Assembly (NCBI RefSeq): GCF_030283145.1
Contig: NZ_JASNWE010000002.1
Location: forward strand, 1,240,001-1,304,000
Direction: 5' to 3'
Length of the DNA: 64,000 nt
Origin: Actinomadura xylanilytica
Lineage (GTDB): Bacteria > Actinomycetota > Actinomycetes > Streptosporangiales > Streptosporangiaceae
Under the pieces are notes generated by a model, which had not been told where the DNA came from, made no database searches, and worked only from the letters and a program-made list of their open reading frames with translations. The translations under genes and the position numbers were made by a program. Positions 7,157 through 15,228 of the stretch are shown here, one piece after another (positions within the stretch are counted from its first letter, which is position 1; the number at the start of each line of letters is the position of its first letter).

Positions 7157-9430
7157 ATGACGATCGACACGACGGTCCTGGGATATCCGCGGATCGGACC
7201 GGACCGCGAGCTGAAGCGCGCGACCGAGGCGTACTGGGCGGGCGGGCTCGACGCCGCCGGGCTGGAGGCCGCCGCGTCTGCGCTGCGCCGCTCGGTGTGG
7301 ACGGGGCTGAGGGACGCGGGACTCGGGCTGATCCCGTCCAACACCTTCTCGCTGTACGACCAGGTGCTCGACACGACGGTGCTGGTCGACGCGGTCCCCG
7401 AGCGCTTCCGCGACCGCGAGGGGCTGGACGCCTACTTCGCGATGGCGCGCGGCGCCGAGGGCGTCCCCGCGCTGGAGATGACCAAGTGGTTCGACACCAA
7501 CTACCACTACCTGGTGCCCGAGCTCGGGCCGGACACCCGCTTCCGGCTCGCCGACCCGGTGAGCGCCAAGCCGCTCGCCGAGTACCGGGAGGCCAGGATC
7601 CTCGGGATCGAGACGCGGCCGGTGCTGGTCGGGCCGCTGACCTACCTGCTGCTGGCCAAGCCGGCGCCGGGCGCGCCCGCGGGTTTCCGGCCGCTCGACC
7701 TGCTGGACGGGCTGGTCGAGGTGTACGCCGAGCTGCTGGAACGGCTCGCCGGGGCGGGCTGCGCGTGGGTGCAGCTCGACGAGCCCGCGCTCGCCGCCGA
7801 CCGCACCGACGAGGAACTGGACGCGCTGCGCCGCGCGTACGACCGGCTGTCCGGGTTGCCGTCCCGTCCCCGCCTGCTGGCCGCCACCTACTTCGGGGAG
7901 ATCGGCGGCGCGCTCCCCGTCCTGGCTGGGACGGCCGTGGAGGCGATCGGGCTCGACTTCGTCGCCGGGCCCGGCAATTTGAAGGCGCTCGCCTCCATCG
8001 GCGGGCTGCCGCGCCGGACGCTGGTCGCCGGGGTGGTGGACGGGCGGAACGTCTGGCGGGCCGACCTGTCCGCGTCCCTGTCGGTCTGCGCGTCCCTGCT
8101 CGGGCTCGCCGGGGACGTGGTGGCCGGCACGTCCTGCTCGCTGCTGCACGTCCCGCTCGACCTGGGCGCCGAGCCCGGCCTGGACGACGGTCTCCGCGGC
8201 CGGCTCGCGTTCGCCCGGCAGAAGGTCGACGAGGTGGTGCTCCTCGGCCGCGCCCTCCGCGAGGGCCACGAGGTGATCGCCTCCGCCGCGGCCGAGACCC
8301 GCGCCGCGGCGGAGGCGGGAACCCGCTCGGACTACCGCGTCCGGGCCCGGCTGGACGCTCTCGGCGACGGCACCGTCCGCGCCGACCCGGCCGCGCGGTT
8401 CGCCGCGCAGCAGGAGGCGCTGGGGCTGCCGCCGCTCGCGACGACCACGATCGGCTCGTTCCCGCAGACCGCAGAGGTGCGGCGCGCCCGCGCCGACCAC
8501 CGCGCCGGACGGATCGACACCGCCGCCTACGAGCAGGTCATGCGGGACGAGATCGACCGCGTCATCGCGCTCCAGGAGGACCTCGGCCTCGACGTCCTCG
8601 TGCACGGCGAGCCGGAGCGCAACGACATGGTGCAGTACTTCGCCGAGCAGCTCGACGGGTACGCCGCCACCGCCAACGGCTGGGTGCAGTCGTACGGGAC
8701 GCGCTGCGTCCGGCCGCCGATCCTGTTCGGGGACGTGGCCCGTCCCGAGCCGATGACCGTCCGCTGGACCACCTACGCGCAGTCGCGGACGCGGCGTCCG
8801 GTCAAGGGCATGCTGACCGGGCCCACGACCATGCTGGCCTGGTCGTTCGTCCGCGACGACCAGCCGCTCGGCGACACCGCCCGGCAGGTCGCGCTGGCGC
8901 TGCGCGACGAGATCCGCGACCTGGAGGCGGCCGGGATCGGCATCATCCAGGTCGACGAGCCCGCCCTCCGCGAGCTCCTCCCGCTGCGCGCCGCCGACCA
9001 GCCCGCGTACTTCGCCTGGGCGATCGCCGCGTTCCGGCTGGCCACCTCGGGCGTCGCCGTGACCACGCAGATCCACACGCACATGTGCTACTCGGAGTTC
9101 GGCGAGGTCATCGGCGCGATCGGCGACCTGGACGCCGACGTCGCCAGCGTCGAGGCGGCCCGTTCCCACATGGAGCTGGTCACCGACCTCAACGCGGCGG
9201 GCTACGCCGCGGGCATCGGCCCCGGCGTGTACGACATCCATTCGCCGCGCGTCCCTGAGGTGGCGGAAATGGAGGACTCCCTCCGGCGCGCCCTCCAGAC
9301 CATCACCCCCGCGCGTCTCTGGGTGAACCCCGACTGCGGCCTCAAGACCCGCGACTACCCGGAGACCGAGGCGTCCCTGCGCAACATGGTCACAGCCGCC
9401 CGCAACATCAGAGCGGCCCTCCCCGCCTGA
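7157..9430 (+). CDS. metE: Cobalamin-independent methionine synthase
   Basis: Transfers a methyl group from methyl-tetrahydropteroyl-triglutamate to homocysteine, the last step of methionine synthesis. The length, 757 aa, is typical. The N-terminal TIM-barrel half starts with LGYPRIGPDRELKRATEAYW. The C-terminal half carries TTIGSFPQTAEVR, HGEPERNDMVQYF and the zinc ligands His642 and Cys644 in IHTHMCY and Cys727 in NPDCGLKTR. ATG 7157 has GGGAGAG upstream. Expression should be controlled by the cobalamin riboswitch directly upstream. A clear terminator follows at 9441-9467. A fragment of its 5' end is repeated at 4916-5020. Confidence 0.97.
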   Translation: MTIDTTVLGYPRIGPDRELKRATEAYWAGGLDAAGLEAAASALRRSVWTGLRDAGLGLIPSNTFSLYDQVLDTTVLVDAVPERFRDREGLDAYFAMARGAEGVPALEMTKWFDTNYHYLVPELGPDTRFRLADPVSAKPLAEYREARILGIETRPVLVGPLTYLLLAKPAPGAPAGFRPLDLLDGLVEVYAELLERLAGAGCAWVQLDEPALAADRTDEELDALRRAYDRLSGLPSRPRLLAATYFGEIGGALPVLAGTAVEAIGLDFVAGPGNLKALASIGGLPRRTLVAGVVDGRNVWRADLSASLSVCASLLGLAGDVVAGTSCSLLHVPLDLGAEPGLDDGLRGRLAFARQKVDEVVLLGRALREGHEVIASAAAETRAAAEAGTRSDYRVRARLDALGDGTVRADPAARFAAQQEALGLPPLATTTIGSFPQTAEVRRARADHRAGRIDTAAYEQVMRDEIDRVIALQEDLGLDVLVHGEPERNDMVQYFAEQLDGYAATANGWVQSYGTRCVRPPILFGDVARPEPMTVRWTTYAQSRTRRPVKGMLTGPTTMLAWSFVRDDQPLGDTARQVALALRDEIRDLEAAGIGIIQVDEPALRELLPLRAADQPAYFAWAIAAFRLATSGVAVTTQIHTHMCYSEFGEVIGAIGDLDADVASVEAARSHMELVTDLNAAGYAAGIGPGVYDIHSPRVPEVAEMEDSLRRALQTITPARLWVNPDCGLKTRDYPETEASLRNMVTAARNIRAALPA

Positions 9431-9440
9431 CACCGTCCGC

Positions 9441-9467
9441 GGCCTGCCCCGGGCCACGGGGCAGGCC
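9441..9467 (+). terminator. metE terminator
   Basis: Perfect 10 bp stem, 9441-9450 with 9458-9467, and a 7 nt loop, 10 nt after the metE stop. Confidence 0.75.
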
Positions 9468-9486
9468 GTTGTGTGACAATTGGGAC

Positions 9487-9774
9487 ATGATCGACCCGAC
9501 GTCCCTCGCGGAAGTCCGCGCCCGCATCGACGGCATCGACGACGACCTCGTCCGGCTGCTGGCGGACCGGCAGGCGCTGGTGCGGGCCGCGGCGGAGTTC
9601 AAGGCCGACGAGCAGGCCGTACGCGCGCCCGCGCGGGTGGAGCAGGTGGTGGCCAGGGCCCGCGAACGCGCGCTGGCGGCGGGCCTGTCCCCGGACGTCG
9701 CCGAGCCGGTCTGGCGCGCGATGATCACCGCGTTCATCGACCTTGAGCTCACCGAGCACGCCGCCCGGAAGTAG
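9487..9774 (+). CDS. Chorismate mutase, AroQ type
   Basis: A 95-residue all-helical enzyme that rearranges chorismate to prephenate for Phe and Tyr synthesis. It has the AroQ helix-1 pattern VRARIDGIDDDLVRLLADRQALVRAAAEFK, with Arg and Lys active-site residues, followed by RVEQVVARARERA and the last helix VWRAMITAFIDLELTEHA. ATG 9487 was chosen; a GTG at 9469 would add six residues but overlaps the metE terminator. It is a stand-alone monofunctional mutase with no signal peptide. Confidence 0.85.
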   Translation: MIDPTSLAEVRARIDGIDDDLVRLLADRQALVRAAAEFKADEQAVRAPARVEQVVARARERALAAGLSPDVAEPVWRAMITAFIDLELTEHAARK

Positions 9775-9832
9775 CCGTCCGATCGGAACCGCGCCTGAGT
9801 GTGGTGGCCGGGACACGTGACGTACGGCCACG

Positions 9833-10369
9833 TCACCGGCTTCCGACGCCGTCACCTTGGCAGTCTGCCGCGATCCGGCACCACACGGTTTTGCCGCCGG
9901 CGGTCTCAAACCATCCCCAGGACGCCGAAAGGTGCGCGACGATCGCGAGCCCCCGTCCCGATTCCGCGGCGCCGCCCGGATCGTCCGCGCGAGGCAGCCG
10001 CCCGCACCACCCGCCCGCGTCCGACACCTCGACGCGCAGGGCGCCCGGTTCGAGCAGCAGGCAGATCGTGATCACGTCGTCCGGCCGGTGCGGCGCGTGC
10101 AGGACCGCGTTGCCGGTCAGTTCGGACGCGCAGGTCAGCAGATCATCGATCGCGGACGCGAGTCCGGCGGACGGTTCCGTGATCTCCTTCGCGAGCCGAT
10201 CACGGATCCACCGCCGCGTCTCACCGACCTCCCGCCGGTCGTAACGCATCACCCGCACCCCGACGACGAGGCACTTTCCCCGCGCCACATCACCGGCCCC
10301 CGCGAGCGCGGTGCCAGGTTGCGGGGGCGCGGTGCCGGGTGTTCGGGCAGCGGGCGTGTTCGCGGTCAC
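9833..10369 (-). CDS. ATP-binding protein, anti-sigma/SpoIIAB-like histidine-kinase-fold ATPase
   Basis: 178 aa. The GHKL fold is marked by the N box ELTGNAVLHA, G1 box VSDAGG and G2 box ESGRGLAIV, with a closing WFETAGGKTVWCRI strand. There is no kinase dimerisation domain. In actinomycetes such proteins act as anti-sigma factors or regulatory ATPases. The GTG start at 10369 overlaps the TGA of the upstream gene (GTGA), so translation is coupled. The first 45 residues are Pro/Ala rich and disordered-looking. Probably transcribed with the unknown gene upstream and divergent from the XRE regulator at 10924. Confidence 0.85.
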   Translation of the reverse strand: MTANTPAARTPGTAPPQPGTALAGAGDVARGKCLVVGVRVMRYDRREVGETRRWIRDRLAKEITEPSAGLASAIDDLLTCASELTGNAVLHAPHRPDDVITICLLLEPGALRVEVSDAGGWCGRLPRADDPGGAAESGRGLAIVAHLSASWGWFETAGGKTVWCRIAADCQGDGVGSR

Positions 10370-10743
10370 CAGGCCACCGACCTCGACTTGAGGATGTCGC
10401 GGAGCCATCGCCGGAGGGCTCGCCTCCGGGAGACGGGGCGCAGTGGCACCGGGTCCTGGGGGACGGCAGGCGTCGGCCGCACCGCCACACCGGTCTGAGC
10501 GCGGACATGTCGGGATTGAAGTGACATTTGCGGTCTCAATGCGTCCAATCGTCGCCATAGTTCGCTGTAGGTTTCGGCCTCGACCAATCCATGGTCCGTT
10601 CCCCGGGGCATTGCCCACCAATGGCCGGTGTACTCGCCATGCCAGATCACGAACCCGGGGAATTCGATCTTGAAGCGGCGGAGCACCTGATCTAGATCGA
10701 CGTCCAGTGCCGCCCATGGGGGCGTATCCACTAGATTGTTCAT
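10366..10743 (-). CDS. Hypothetical protein, 125 aa, coupled to an ATP-binding protein
   Basis: ATG 10743 (MNNLVDTPPWAALDVDLDQV) is preferred to an upstream ATG because it follows GAAAGGCAG. Residues 15-70 form a small compact-looking domain with FPGFVIWHGEYTGHWWAMPRG and a helix AETYSELWRRLDALR. The second half is basic and proline-rich, ending in RRRALRRWLRDILK. This resembles the short proteins often found beside regulatory ATPases and XRE regulators in actinomycetes, but I cannot name a family. Its stop overlaps the start of the ATPase gene. Confidence 0.75.
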   Translation of the reverse strand: MNNLVDTPPWAALDVDLDQVLRRFKIEFPGFVIWHGEYTGHWWAMPRGTDHGLVEAETYSELWRRLDALRPQMSLQSRHVRAQTGVAVRPTPAVPQDPVPLRPVSRRRALRRWLRDILKSRSVAW

Positions 10744-10857
10744 AGGCCACGACTGCCTTTCGTGGTTCAGGCCCCGGAACTCGGTGTGGTAGCACCGGTC
10801 CGGGGCCGACTTGTCTTCCGAACCATGTAAGGGCCGTGGCGGGGTTACCGTGAAGAT

Positions 10858-10895
10858 GTTGACTGTTGTGCGCACCAGTCGCGCAACAGATCAAC
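10858..10895. promoter_or_regulatory. Candidate operator: long inverted repeat between divergent genes
   Basis: The arms are GTTGACTGTTGTGCG (10858-10872) and CGCGCAACAGATCAAC (10880-10895), separated by CACCAGT. They pair with one bulge and one mismatch. It lies in the 180 bp between the regulatory-ATPase operon (minus) and the XRE gene (plus), a likely binding site for the XRE protein. Confidence 0.5.
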
Positions 10896-10923
10896 ACCCC
10901 GTTGACGCGGATTGGTGCGATTT

Positions 10924-12186
10924 ATGGCGACGTTCGGTGCTACTTTGCGCGGTTTGATGGCTGATCGTGGACTGGGGCTGCGCGAGCTGGCCAGGAAGGT
11001 GCCGTGCGACCCCGGGCACCTGTCACGGGTGTCGCACGACCAGACTCGGCCGTCCGTGAAATTCGCGGAGGCGCTTGAGTGGACCCTGGAGGCCCCCGGC
11101 GAGCTCCGGCCCCTCCTACCCGGCAAGCGAGCCGCATCGCGCGCTACGTTGGAACCGGAAGCCGCCCAGGAAACGGACGAAGACGTGAGACGTCGCGAGG
11201 CTCTCCAACTGCTCGCCGCGCTCGGCGTGGGCGCCGGTGCGCTCGGCTCCACCGGCGAATCGGTCCGTCAGCTGCTGGCTCTGACCCTCGACAGCGAACC
11301 TCGTGACCTGGACGAATGGCATCTGACCATTTCGGATCACCTGCACGCGTTGCGGACGCGTCCGCCTGAGCGGGCCCGTGACGGCCTGGTCGTCGATCTG
11401 CTGGCCGTCCAGCGTCAGCTACAGACCGCCGATGTTCGGCAGGTGACCGAGCTTCAGCGCGTCACGGCCGCGCTGGCGATGCTGCACGCGAACATCCTGA
11501 CCCGGCTGGGTGACCACGGGGCCGCGATCCACTGGTCCCGGACGGCCAAGGCCGCCGCCGACGCGTCCGGTGACCTCGAACTGCGCTTGCTGGTCCGCGC
11601 CGAGGAGGCGGGGCTGGGGTTGTACGGCCAGCGTGGTCCGGAAGCCGTACTCCAGCTCGTTCGCAAGGCCCAGTACATCGCGGGCGGCTCGGCATCGGTC
11701 GCGCTGGCCAGATTCGATCTCGCCCAGACGCAGGTGAAGGCGCTGTCCCTGCTCGGCAGGCACGAGGAGGCGAAGCAACGCGTTCGCCGGCTCAACATAT
11801 CCGTTCCGGACGATTTGCGTGATGGGCCCATTCCGGCCTACTGGACCGGCGACCAGATGCATTTCGCTGAGAGCTGGGTGTACGCCCACGCGGGCGAGGA
11901 GAGTCGCGCTGATGACGCCCGCGAACGGGTCCTTTCGTATGGGCCTGATTATGTGTACGGCGTGAATGTTCGTCTGCACGAGGCCCTGTGCGTCACCGTG
12001 AACGGCGGGGTGGAACAGGGGGCACGTCAGGCCGTGGAGATCCTTTCCGAACTCTCGGTGTCCCAGCGGGTCCAGATGATCACTGAGACGGGGAAGGCCG
12101 TGCTGCGGGCGGTTCCGCCGGGGCAGAGGGAGCGTCCCGCCGTTCGGGAGTTGCGTGCGATCACCGGGAGGACGGCGCTCGGCTGA
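10924..12186 (+). CDS. XRE-family transcriptional regulator with TPR-like C-terminal domain
   Basis: 420 aa from ATG 10924 (MATFGATLRGLMADRG). The N-terminal 60 residues form a Cro/C1 helix-turn-helix (LGLRELARKVPCDPGHLSRV and RPSVKFAEALEWTLEAPGEL). A short linker EDVRRREALQLLAALGVGAGALG follows, then about 300 residues of helical hairpins (HWSRTAKAAADASGD, RFDLAQTQVKALSLLGRHEEA) of TPR-like character. Actinomycete regulators of this shape often sense small molecules or peptides. No good ribosome binding site is seen. It faces the ATPase operon across a candidate operator, suggesting it controls that operon. Confidence 0.85.
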   Translation: MATFGATLRGLMADRGLGLRELARKVPCDPGHLSRVSHDQTRPSVKFAEALEWTLEAPGELRPLLPGKRAASRATLEPEAAQETDEDVRRREALQLLAALGVGAGALGSTGESVRQLLALTLDSEPRDLDEWHLTISDHLHALRTRPPERARDGLVVDLLAVQRQLQTADVRQVTELQRVTAALAMLHANILTRLGDHGAAIHWSRTAKAAADASGDLELRLLVRAEEAGLGLYGQRGPEAVLQLVRKAQYIAGGSASVALARFDLAQTQVKALSLLGRHEEAKQRVRRLNISVPDDLRDGPIPAYWTGDQMHFAESWVYAHAGEESRADDARERVLSYGPDYVYGVNVRLHEALCVTVNGGVEQGARQAVEILSELSVSQRVQMITETGKAVLRAVPPGQRERPAVRELRAITGRTALG

Positions 12187-12264
12187 GTCGGGGCCGGGAG
12201 CTGGCTCGGTTCTGGAAGTGGACCGAGGTGGACCGGGCCTGACCAGGCGAGATTGATCCCTGGT

Positions 12265-12285
12265 GGAGTGGTGGACTTCCACTCC
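12265..12285 (+). terminator. Small hairpin after the XRE gene
   Basis: 7 bp perfect stem (12265-12271 with 12279-12285), 7 nt loop, no T tract; a weak terminator or other structure. Confidence 0.35.
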
Positions 12286-12356
12286 CCTCAAGACGACACG
12301 CCGGTGGTCCCATCAACATGCCACCACCAGCCCAAGGTCGTTTCTGCCGTTGAGAC

Positions 12357-12362
12357 TAGGGT
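12357..12362 (+). promoter_or_regulatory. -10 box of a probable leaderless gene
   Basis: TAGGGT followed by 7 nt and then the GTG at 12370. The same TAGGGT-N7-start arrangement occurs before the gene at 49215. Confidence 0.45.
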
Positions 12363-12369
12363 TGCTGCC

Positions 12370-13074
12370 GTGGCTTTGGACGTCAACGTCGGGATGTTTC
12401 TGTGCGCGGAAGACGAGGGCTGGGGCGGCGAATACCAGGAACGGTTCCTTGCCGACATCAACGCGACATTGCATCAGCTCGGCCTGCCGGAGCATCGCGA
12501 GCCCCGCACGCTCGCCGAGATCCACCCCCCGCTGGACCCGGGCACCGACCCCTGCCTGCTCGGTGCCCGGTTGGGTTCCTACGGCTCTGAGAAATACCAG
12601 CGGCTCGCCGACTTCGCCCGGCACCTGGCCGTCCTTGGCGCTGTGCCCCCGGCCGACCATCCGTACGACGCCCTCGCCGAACAGCGTTACGACGACCTAC
12701 CCGACCGGCGGGCGGGCTTCGACCACGTCATCGCCACCGCGACCGGCATGGACACCGTCGTCCTGCCGCAACAGTTCGACGAGGTCGCCTACGGCACCGA
12801 TAGACCAGTCGCACACGGCCTCCTCGTCTCCGCCCACCGGCTGCGCATCGAGAGCGTGATGCTGGGACACGCGTTCCGCTACGCAGACTCCCGCGGCCAC
12901 GACTGGATCAGCGACAGCGTCCTGGACGACGATTCGTTCGCGCACCTGAACGCACGCATCGATGACGACCCGGACATGAAGCAGGCATGGGCGAACGAGG
13001 CCGACCTGTGCCACCGGCTGCTCAGCGCGGCCACCGACGTCCTCCGCAGCGGCGCGCTGGGCATCACCGGGTGA
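12370..13074 (+). CDS. Hypothetical protein, 234 aa
   Basis: The GTG at 12370 is preferred because TAGGGT lies 7 nt before it, consistent with leaderless transcription; the open frame begins further upstream at 12253. The product starts MALDVNVGMFLCAEDEGWGGEYQ and is acidic, with LPDRRAGFDHVIATATGMDTVVLPQQFDE in the middle and VSAHRLRIESVMLGHAF towards the end. There is no membrane segment or signal peptide. The opening resembles small actinomycete proteins of unknown role found near SUKH-type genes, two of which lie downstream. I assign no function. Confidence 0.75.
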   Translation: MALDVNVGMFLCAEDEGWGGEYQERFLADINATLHQLGLPEHREPRTLAEIHPPLDPGTDPCLLGARLGSYGSEKYQRLADFARHLAVLGAVPPADHPYDALAEQRYDDLPDRRAGFDHVIATATGMDTVVLPQQFDEVAYGTDRPVAHGLLVSAHRLRIESVMLGHAFRYADSRGHDWISDSVLDDDSFAHLNARIDDDPDMKQAWANEADLCHRLLSAATDVLRSGALGITG

Positions 13075-13153
13075 CCGGTTGCGGACCGCCACACTCGCTG
13101 TCCGCCTGCCAACGCTCGATCTGTCCGCCATACAGCACTCCACTGACCGCCTA

Positions 13154-13201
13154 CCAGGTGCTGCCCGCGGACGGCTCCGGGGCCCGCGTCACCGGCGACC
13201 G
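13154..13201 (+). pseudogene. 48 bp remnant of the isomerase gene tail
   Basis: CCAGGTGCTGCCCGCGGACGG (13154-13174) equals 14739-14759, and the next 27 bp equal the end of that gene (14895-14921) with one change. The two parts are joined at the shared CCGCGGACGG, as if about 135 bp had been deleted between short repeats. A displaced, deleted copy of the downstream gene's 3' end. Confidence 0.7.
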
Positions 13202-13225
13202 AGCAGAACACGGAGTCCGCGGGGG

Positions 13226-14137
13226 TCAGGTGAGGGATCGTTCGAGGGCGTCGAGGAGCCAGGCGAGGATCGAGCCCGGGGAGACGGGGCCGTGCGTGAT
13301 CTCGGTGGTCAGGGTCCAGTAGCGCTGGACGGCCGGGTCGCGGTCCAGGGCCGAGTTCGCCAGCAGTTCGCGTCGGAACGCGGGGGTGTCGCGGCGGCCC
13401 CGGGCCGAGGCGTGGGTGGTCACGAAGCAGTCGAGGGCCAGGTCCGGGGCCCGTCCCGTGCCCATCAGGGGGAGGGCCAGCTCGGCCGCCGTGCCGATGC
13501 CGATCACGAGGGCGTTCTCGTCGGGGATCTGCTTCCGGTTGGCCCAGGAGCGGGCCTGTAGCCGCCTGGTCAGTGAGCGGTCGCCGACCAGGGCGACCAT
13601 CTCGGCGTACGCGACGACCTGGCGGGTGGTCGGGTCGGCGGGCGGGTCGGGCACGTTCATGGCGACGAAGGTGTCGAACACCTCCGGCCGCAGCGGGGAC
13701 AGGATGACGCGGCGCCAGAAGGCGACCAGGGCCTCGCGCGCGGCGCGTCCGCCACCGGCGGCGGAGAGCAGGTCCAGGCGCGCGGCCCGCTCGGACGGGG
13801 CGGCCTCCTCGATCGCGCGGAGCGAGGCGTGCCGCCAGGCGAGCGCCGCGAGCTCGACGTCGAGCGCGGCGCGTTCGGCGGCGACGGCCTCGGCGACGGA
13901 GCGCTCGCCGGTCAGGACGTGCGCGATCGCGGGCAGGCCCATACCGAGGTTCCGCAGGCTCCGCACCAGGTTGAGCCGGTCGACGGCGGACGCGTCGAAC
14001 CTGCGGTGCCCGCCCTCGCTGCGCCGGGACTCCAGGATCCCCTCGTCGCAGTAGAAGCGGATGGTCCGGACGGGCACGCCGGTCGACCGGGCCAGGTCGC
14101 CGATGCCGAACAGCGTCCCGTCCGTGTCCTTGGTCAC
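13226..14137 (-). CDS. MerR-family transcriptional regulator
   Basis: 303 aa from GTG 14137 (MTKDTDGTLFGIGDLARSTG); a GTG at 14155 is also open but lies inside the operator. The winged-helix domain is classic MerR: FGIGDLARSTGVPVRTIRFYCDEGIL, then GHRRFDASAVDRLNLVRSLRNLGM. A coiled-coil helix with AVAAERAALDVELAALAWRHASL follows. The C-terminal 170 residues are a helical effector domain without metal-binding cysteines, so an organic ligand is likely. It is divergent from the isomerase-like gene at 14206. The promoter between them has the long 19 bp spacer and dyad that MerR proteins twist into activity. Confidence 0.9.
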   Translation of the reverse strand: MTKDTDGTLFGIGDLARSTGVPVRTIRFYCDEGILESRRSEGGHRRFDASAVDRLNLVRSLRNLGMGLPAIAHVLTGERSVAEAVAAERAALDVELAALAWRHASLRAIEEAAPSERAARLDLLSAAGGGRAAREALVAFWRRVILSPLRPEVFDTFVAMNVPDPPADPTTRQVVAYAEMVALVGDRSLTRRLQARSWANRKQIPDENALVIGIGTAAELALPLMGTGRAPDLALDCFVTTHASARGRRDTPAFRRELLANSALDRDPAVQRYWTLTTEITHGPVSPGSILAWLLDALERSLT

Positions 14138-14143
14138 GGCCCC

Positions 14144-14175
14144 TTGAACCTCCACCTCGGTGGAGTTCTTACGTT
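14144..14175 (+). promoter_or_regulatory. MerR-type promoter/operator for the isomerase-like gene
   Basis: TTGAAC (14144-14149) and TTACGT (14169-14174) are separated by 19 bp. The spacer holds the dyad AACCTCCACCTCGGTGGAGTT (14147-14167). An over-long spacer filled by a dyad is the hallmark of MerR-activated promoters. It reads toward the gene at 14206. Confidence 0.75.
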
Positions 14176-14205
14176 AGGGGCATCCCGATGGACAGGAGGC
14201 ACGAC

Positions 14206-14961
14206 ATGAGAACGCTGGACGTCGAGCGGCTCGCGGAAGGGCTGTGGGAGCAGAGCGGCTTGTTCGCGGACGCGGTCGACGGCGCGGACCCGGACGGGCG
14301 CGTGGACACCTGCCCGGAGTGGCGGATCCGGGACCTCGTCGTGCACCTCGGCCAGGCCCACCGGTGGGCGGCGGGGGTCGCGCGGACCGGTGCGCCCGCG
14401 CCCGCGCCGGACCCGGGCGCCGCGGACCCCGGCGGCCCGGACGCCTGGTCCGGGTGGCTGCGCGCCGGCGCCCAAGAGCTGATCGAGGCCGTCGGCGACG
14501 GCGGGACGGTGGTGTGGACCTTCACCGGTCCGCGGCCGTCGGTGTTCTGGCTGCGCCGGATGCTGCACGACACCTCCGTCCACCAGGGGGACGCGGCCCT
14601 CGCCCTCGGCACCGCCTTCGAGATCGCGCCCGACCTCGCGGCCGACGCGATCACCGAGGGGCTCGAGCTGCTGACCGCGCCCGGCGCGGAGGCGATCAAG
14701 TCCGACCTCGCCGAGCTGCGCGGTGACGGCCAGACCCTCCAGGTGCTGCCCGCGGACGGGCCCGAGGGGTGGCTGATCACCCGGACCCCCGGCGGGCCGA
14801 GGTGGGAGCACGGGTCGTCCGGCGGGGACGTGGTGGTGGCCGGGCCCGTGGCCGGGCTGCTGCTGGTGCTCACCAGGCGGCTCCCCGCGGACGGCTCCGG
14901 GGCCCGCGTCGCCGGCGACCGCGCGCTGCTGGACCACTGGCTGGCCCACACCGCGATGTGA
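14206..14961 (+). CDS. Maleylpyruvate isomerase/DinB-like mycothiol-dependent enzyme
   Basis: 251 aa; ATG 14206 has GGAGG 7 nt upstream. The N-terminal MDMPI domain has the pattern TCPEWRIRDLVVHLGQAHRWA and the metal-binding region LRRMLHDTSVHQGDAALAL, giving three His positions typical of the DinB/MDMPI four-helix bundle. The C-terminal part resembles the MDMPI C-terminal SCP-2-like domain (RLPADGSGARVAGDRALLDHWLAH). Such enzymes use mycothiol for isomerisation or detoxification. It is controlled by the divergent MerR regulator, so induction by a toxic organic compound is plausible. A deleted copy of its 3' end lies at 13154-13201. Confidence 0.85.
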   Translation: MRTLDVERLAEGLWEQSGLFADAVDGADPDGRVDTCPEWRIRDLVVHLGQAHRWAAGVARTGAPAPAPDPGAADPGGPDAWSGWLRAGAQELIEAVGDGGTVVWTFTGPRPSVFWLRRMLHDTSVHQGDAALALGTAFEIAPDLAADAITEGLELLTAPGAEAIKSDLAELRGDGQTLQVLPADGPEGWLITRTPGGPRWEHGSSGGDVVVAGPVAGLLLVLTRRLPADGSGARVAGDRALLDHWLAHTAM

Positions 14962-15228
14962 TCTGGGCCCGCCTCGAAGTGAGGTGAGCGTCGGCGGTGT
15001 CGCGGCCGGTCATCACCCGAAGAGGGGCGGAGGAGGCCCTGGGCGAGGTTGACGGTGGCCGGCGGTCAGGAGAACATGCTCGCGGCGTGGCCTACGCCTC
15101 ACCTCCCTCGGCCGTCCCCGGCACGGTCTGGCACGGAGGCAAAGGGACTTGGTCTCAGGTCGCTGTCGCGGTCCGATCGTCTTGGACGTGGTCGCCGGGG
15201 GGCTCGCGTTCGGGACGTGGAAGGCCAG

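Larger units (their letters stand above)
6561..7440. repeat. Right copy of the duplicated def - riboswitch - metE junction (complete)
   Basis: The 880 bp copy matches 4556-5020 (465 bp) and has no internal deletion, so it represents the ancestral order def 5' end, promoter, riboswitch, metE 5' end. Differences in shared parts are a few single bases, such as CCC for CTG near 6711 and GGGCC for GGATC near 6779, so the duplication is recent. Confidence 0.9.

Noticed and set aside
6950..9457. An 835-codon minus-strand frame opposite metE
   Set aside because: Arg/Gly/Val-rich shadow translation; metE on the plus strand is complete with all motifs.
15049..15228. N-terminal extension of the nitrilase-fold protein to 15049
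   Set aside because: The extra 60 codons are low-complexity, and the ATG at 15229 has a ribosome binding site and begins the conserved basic motif.
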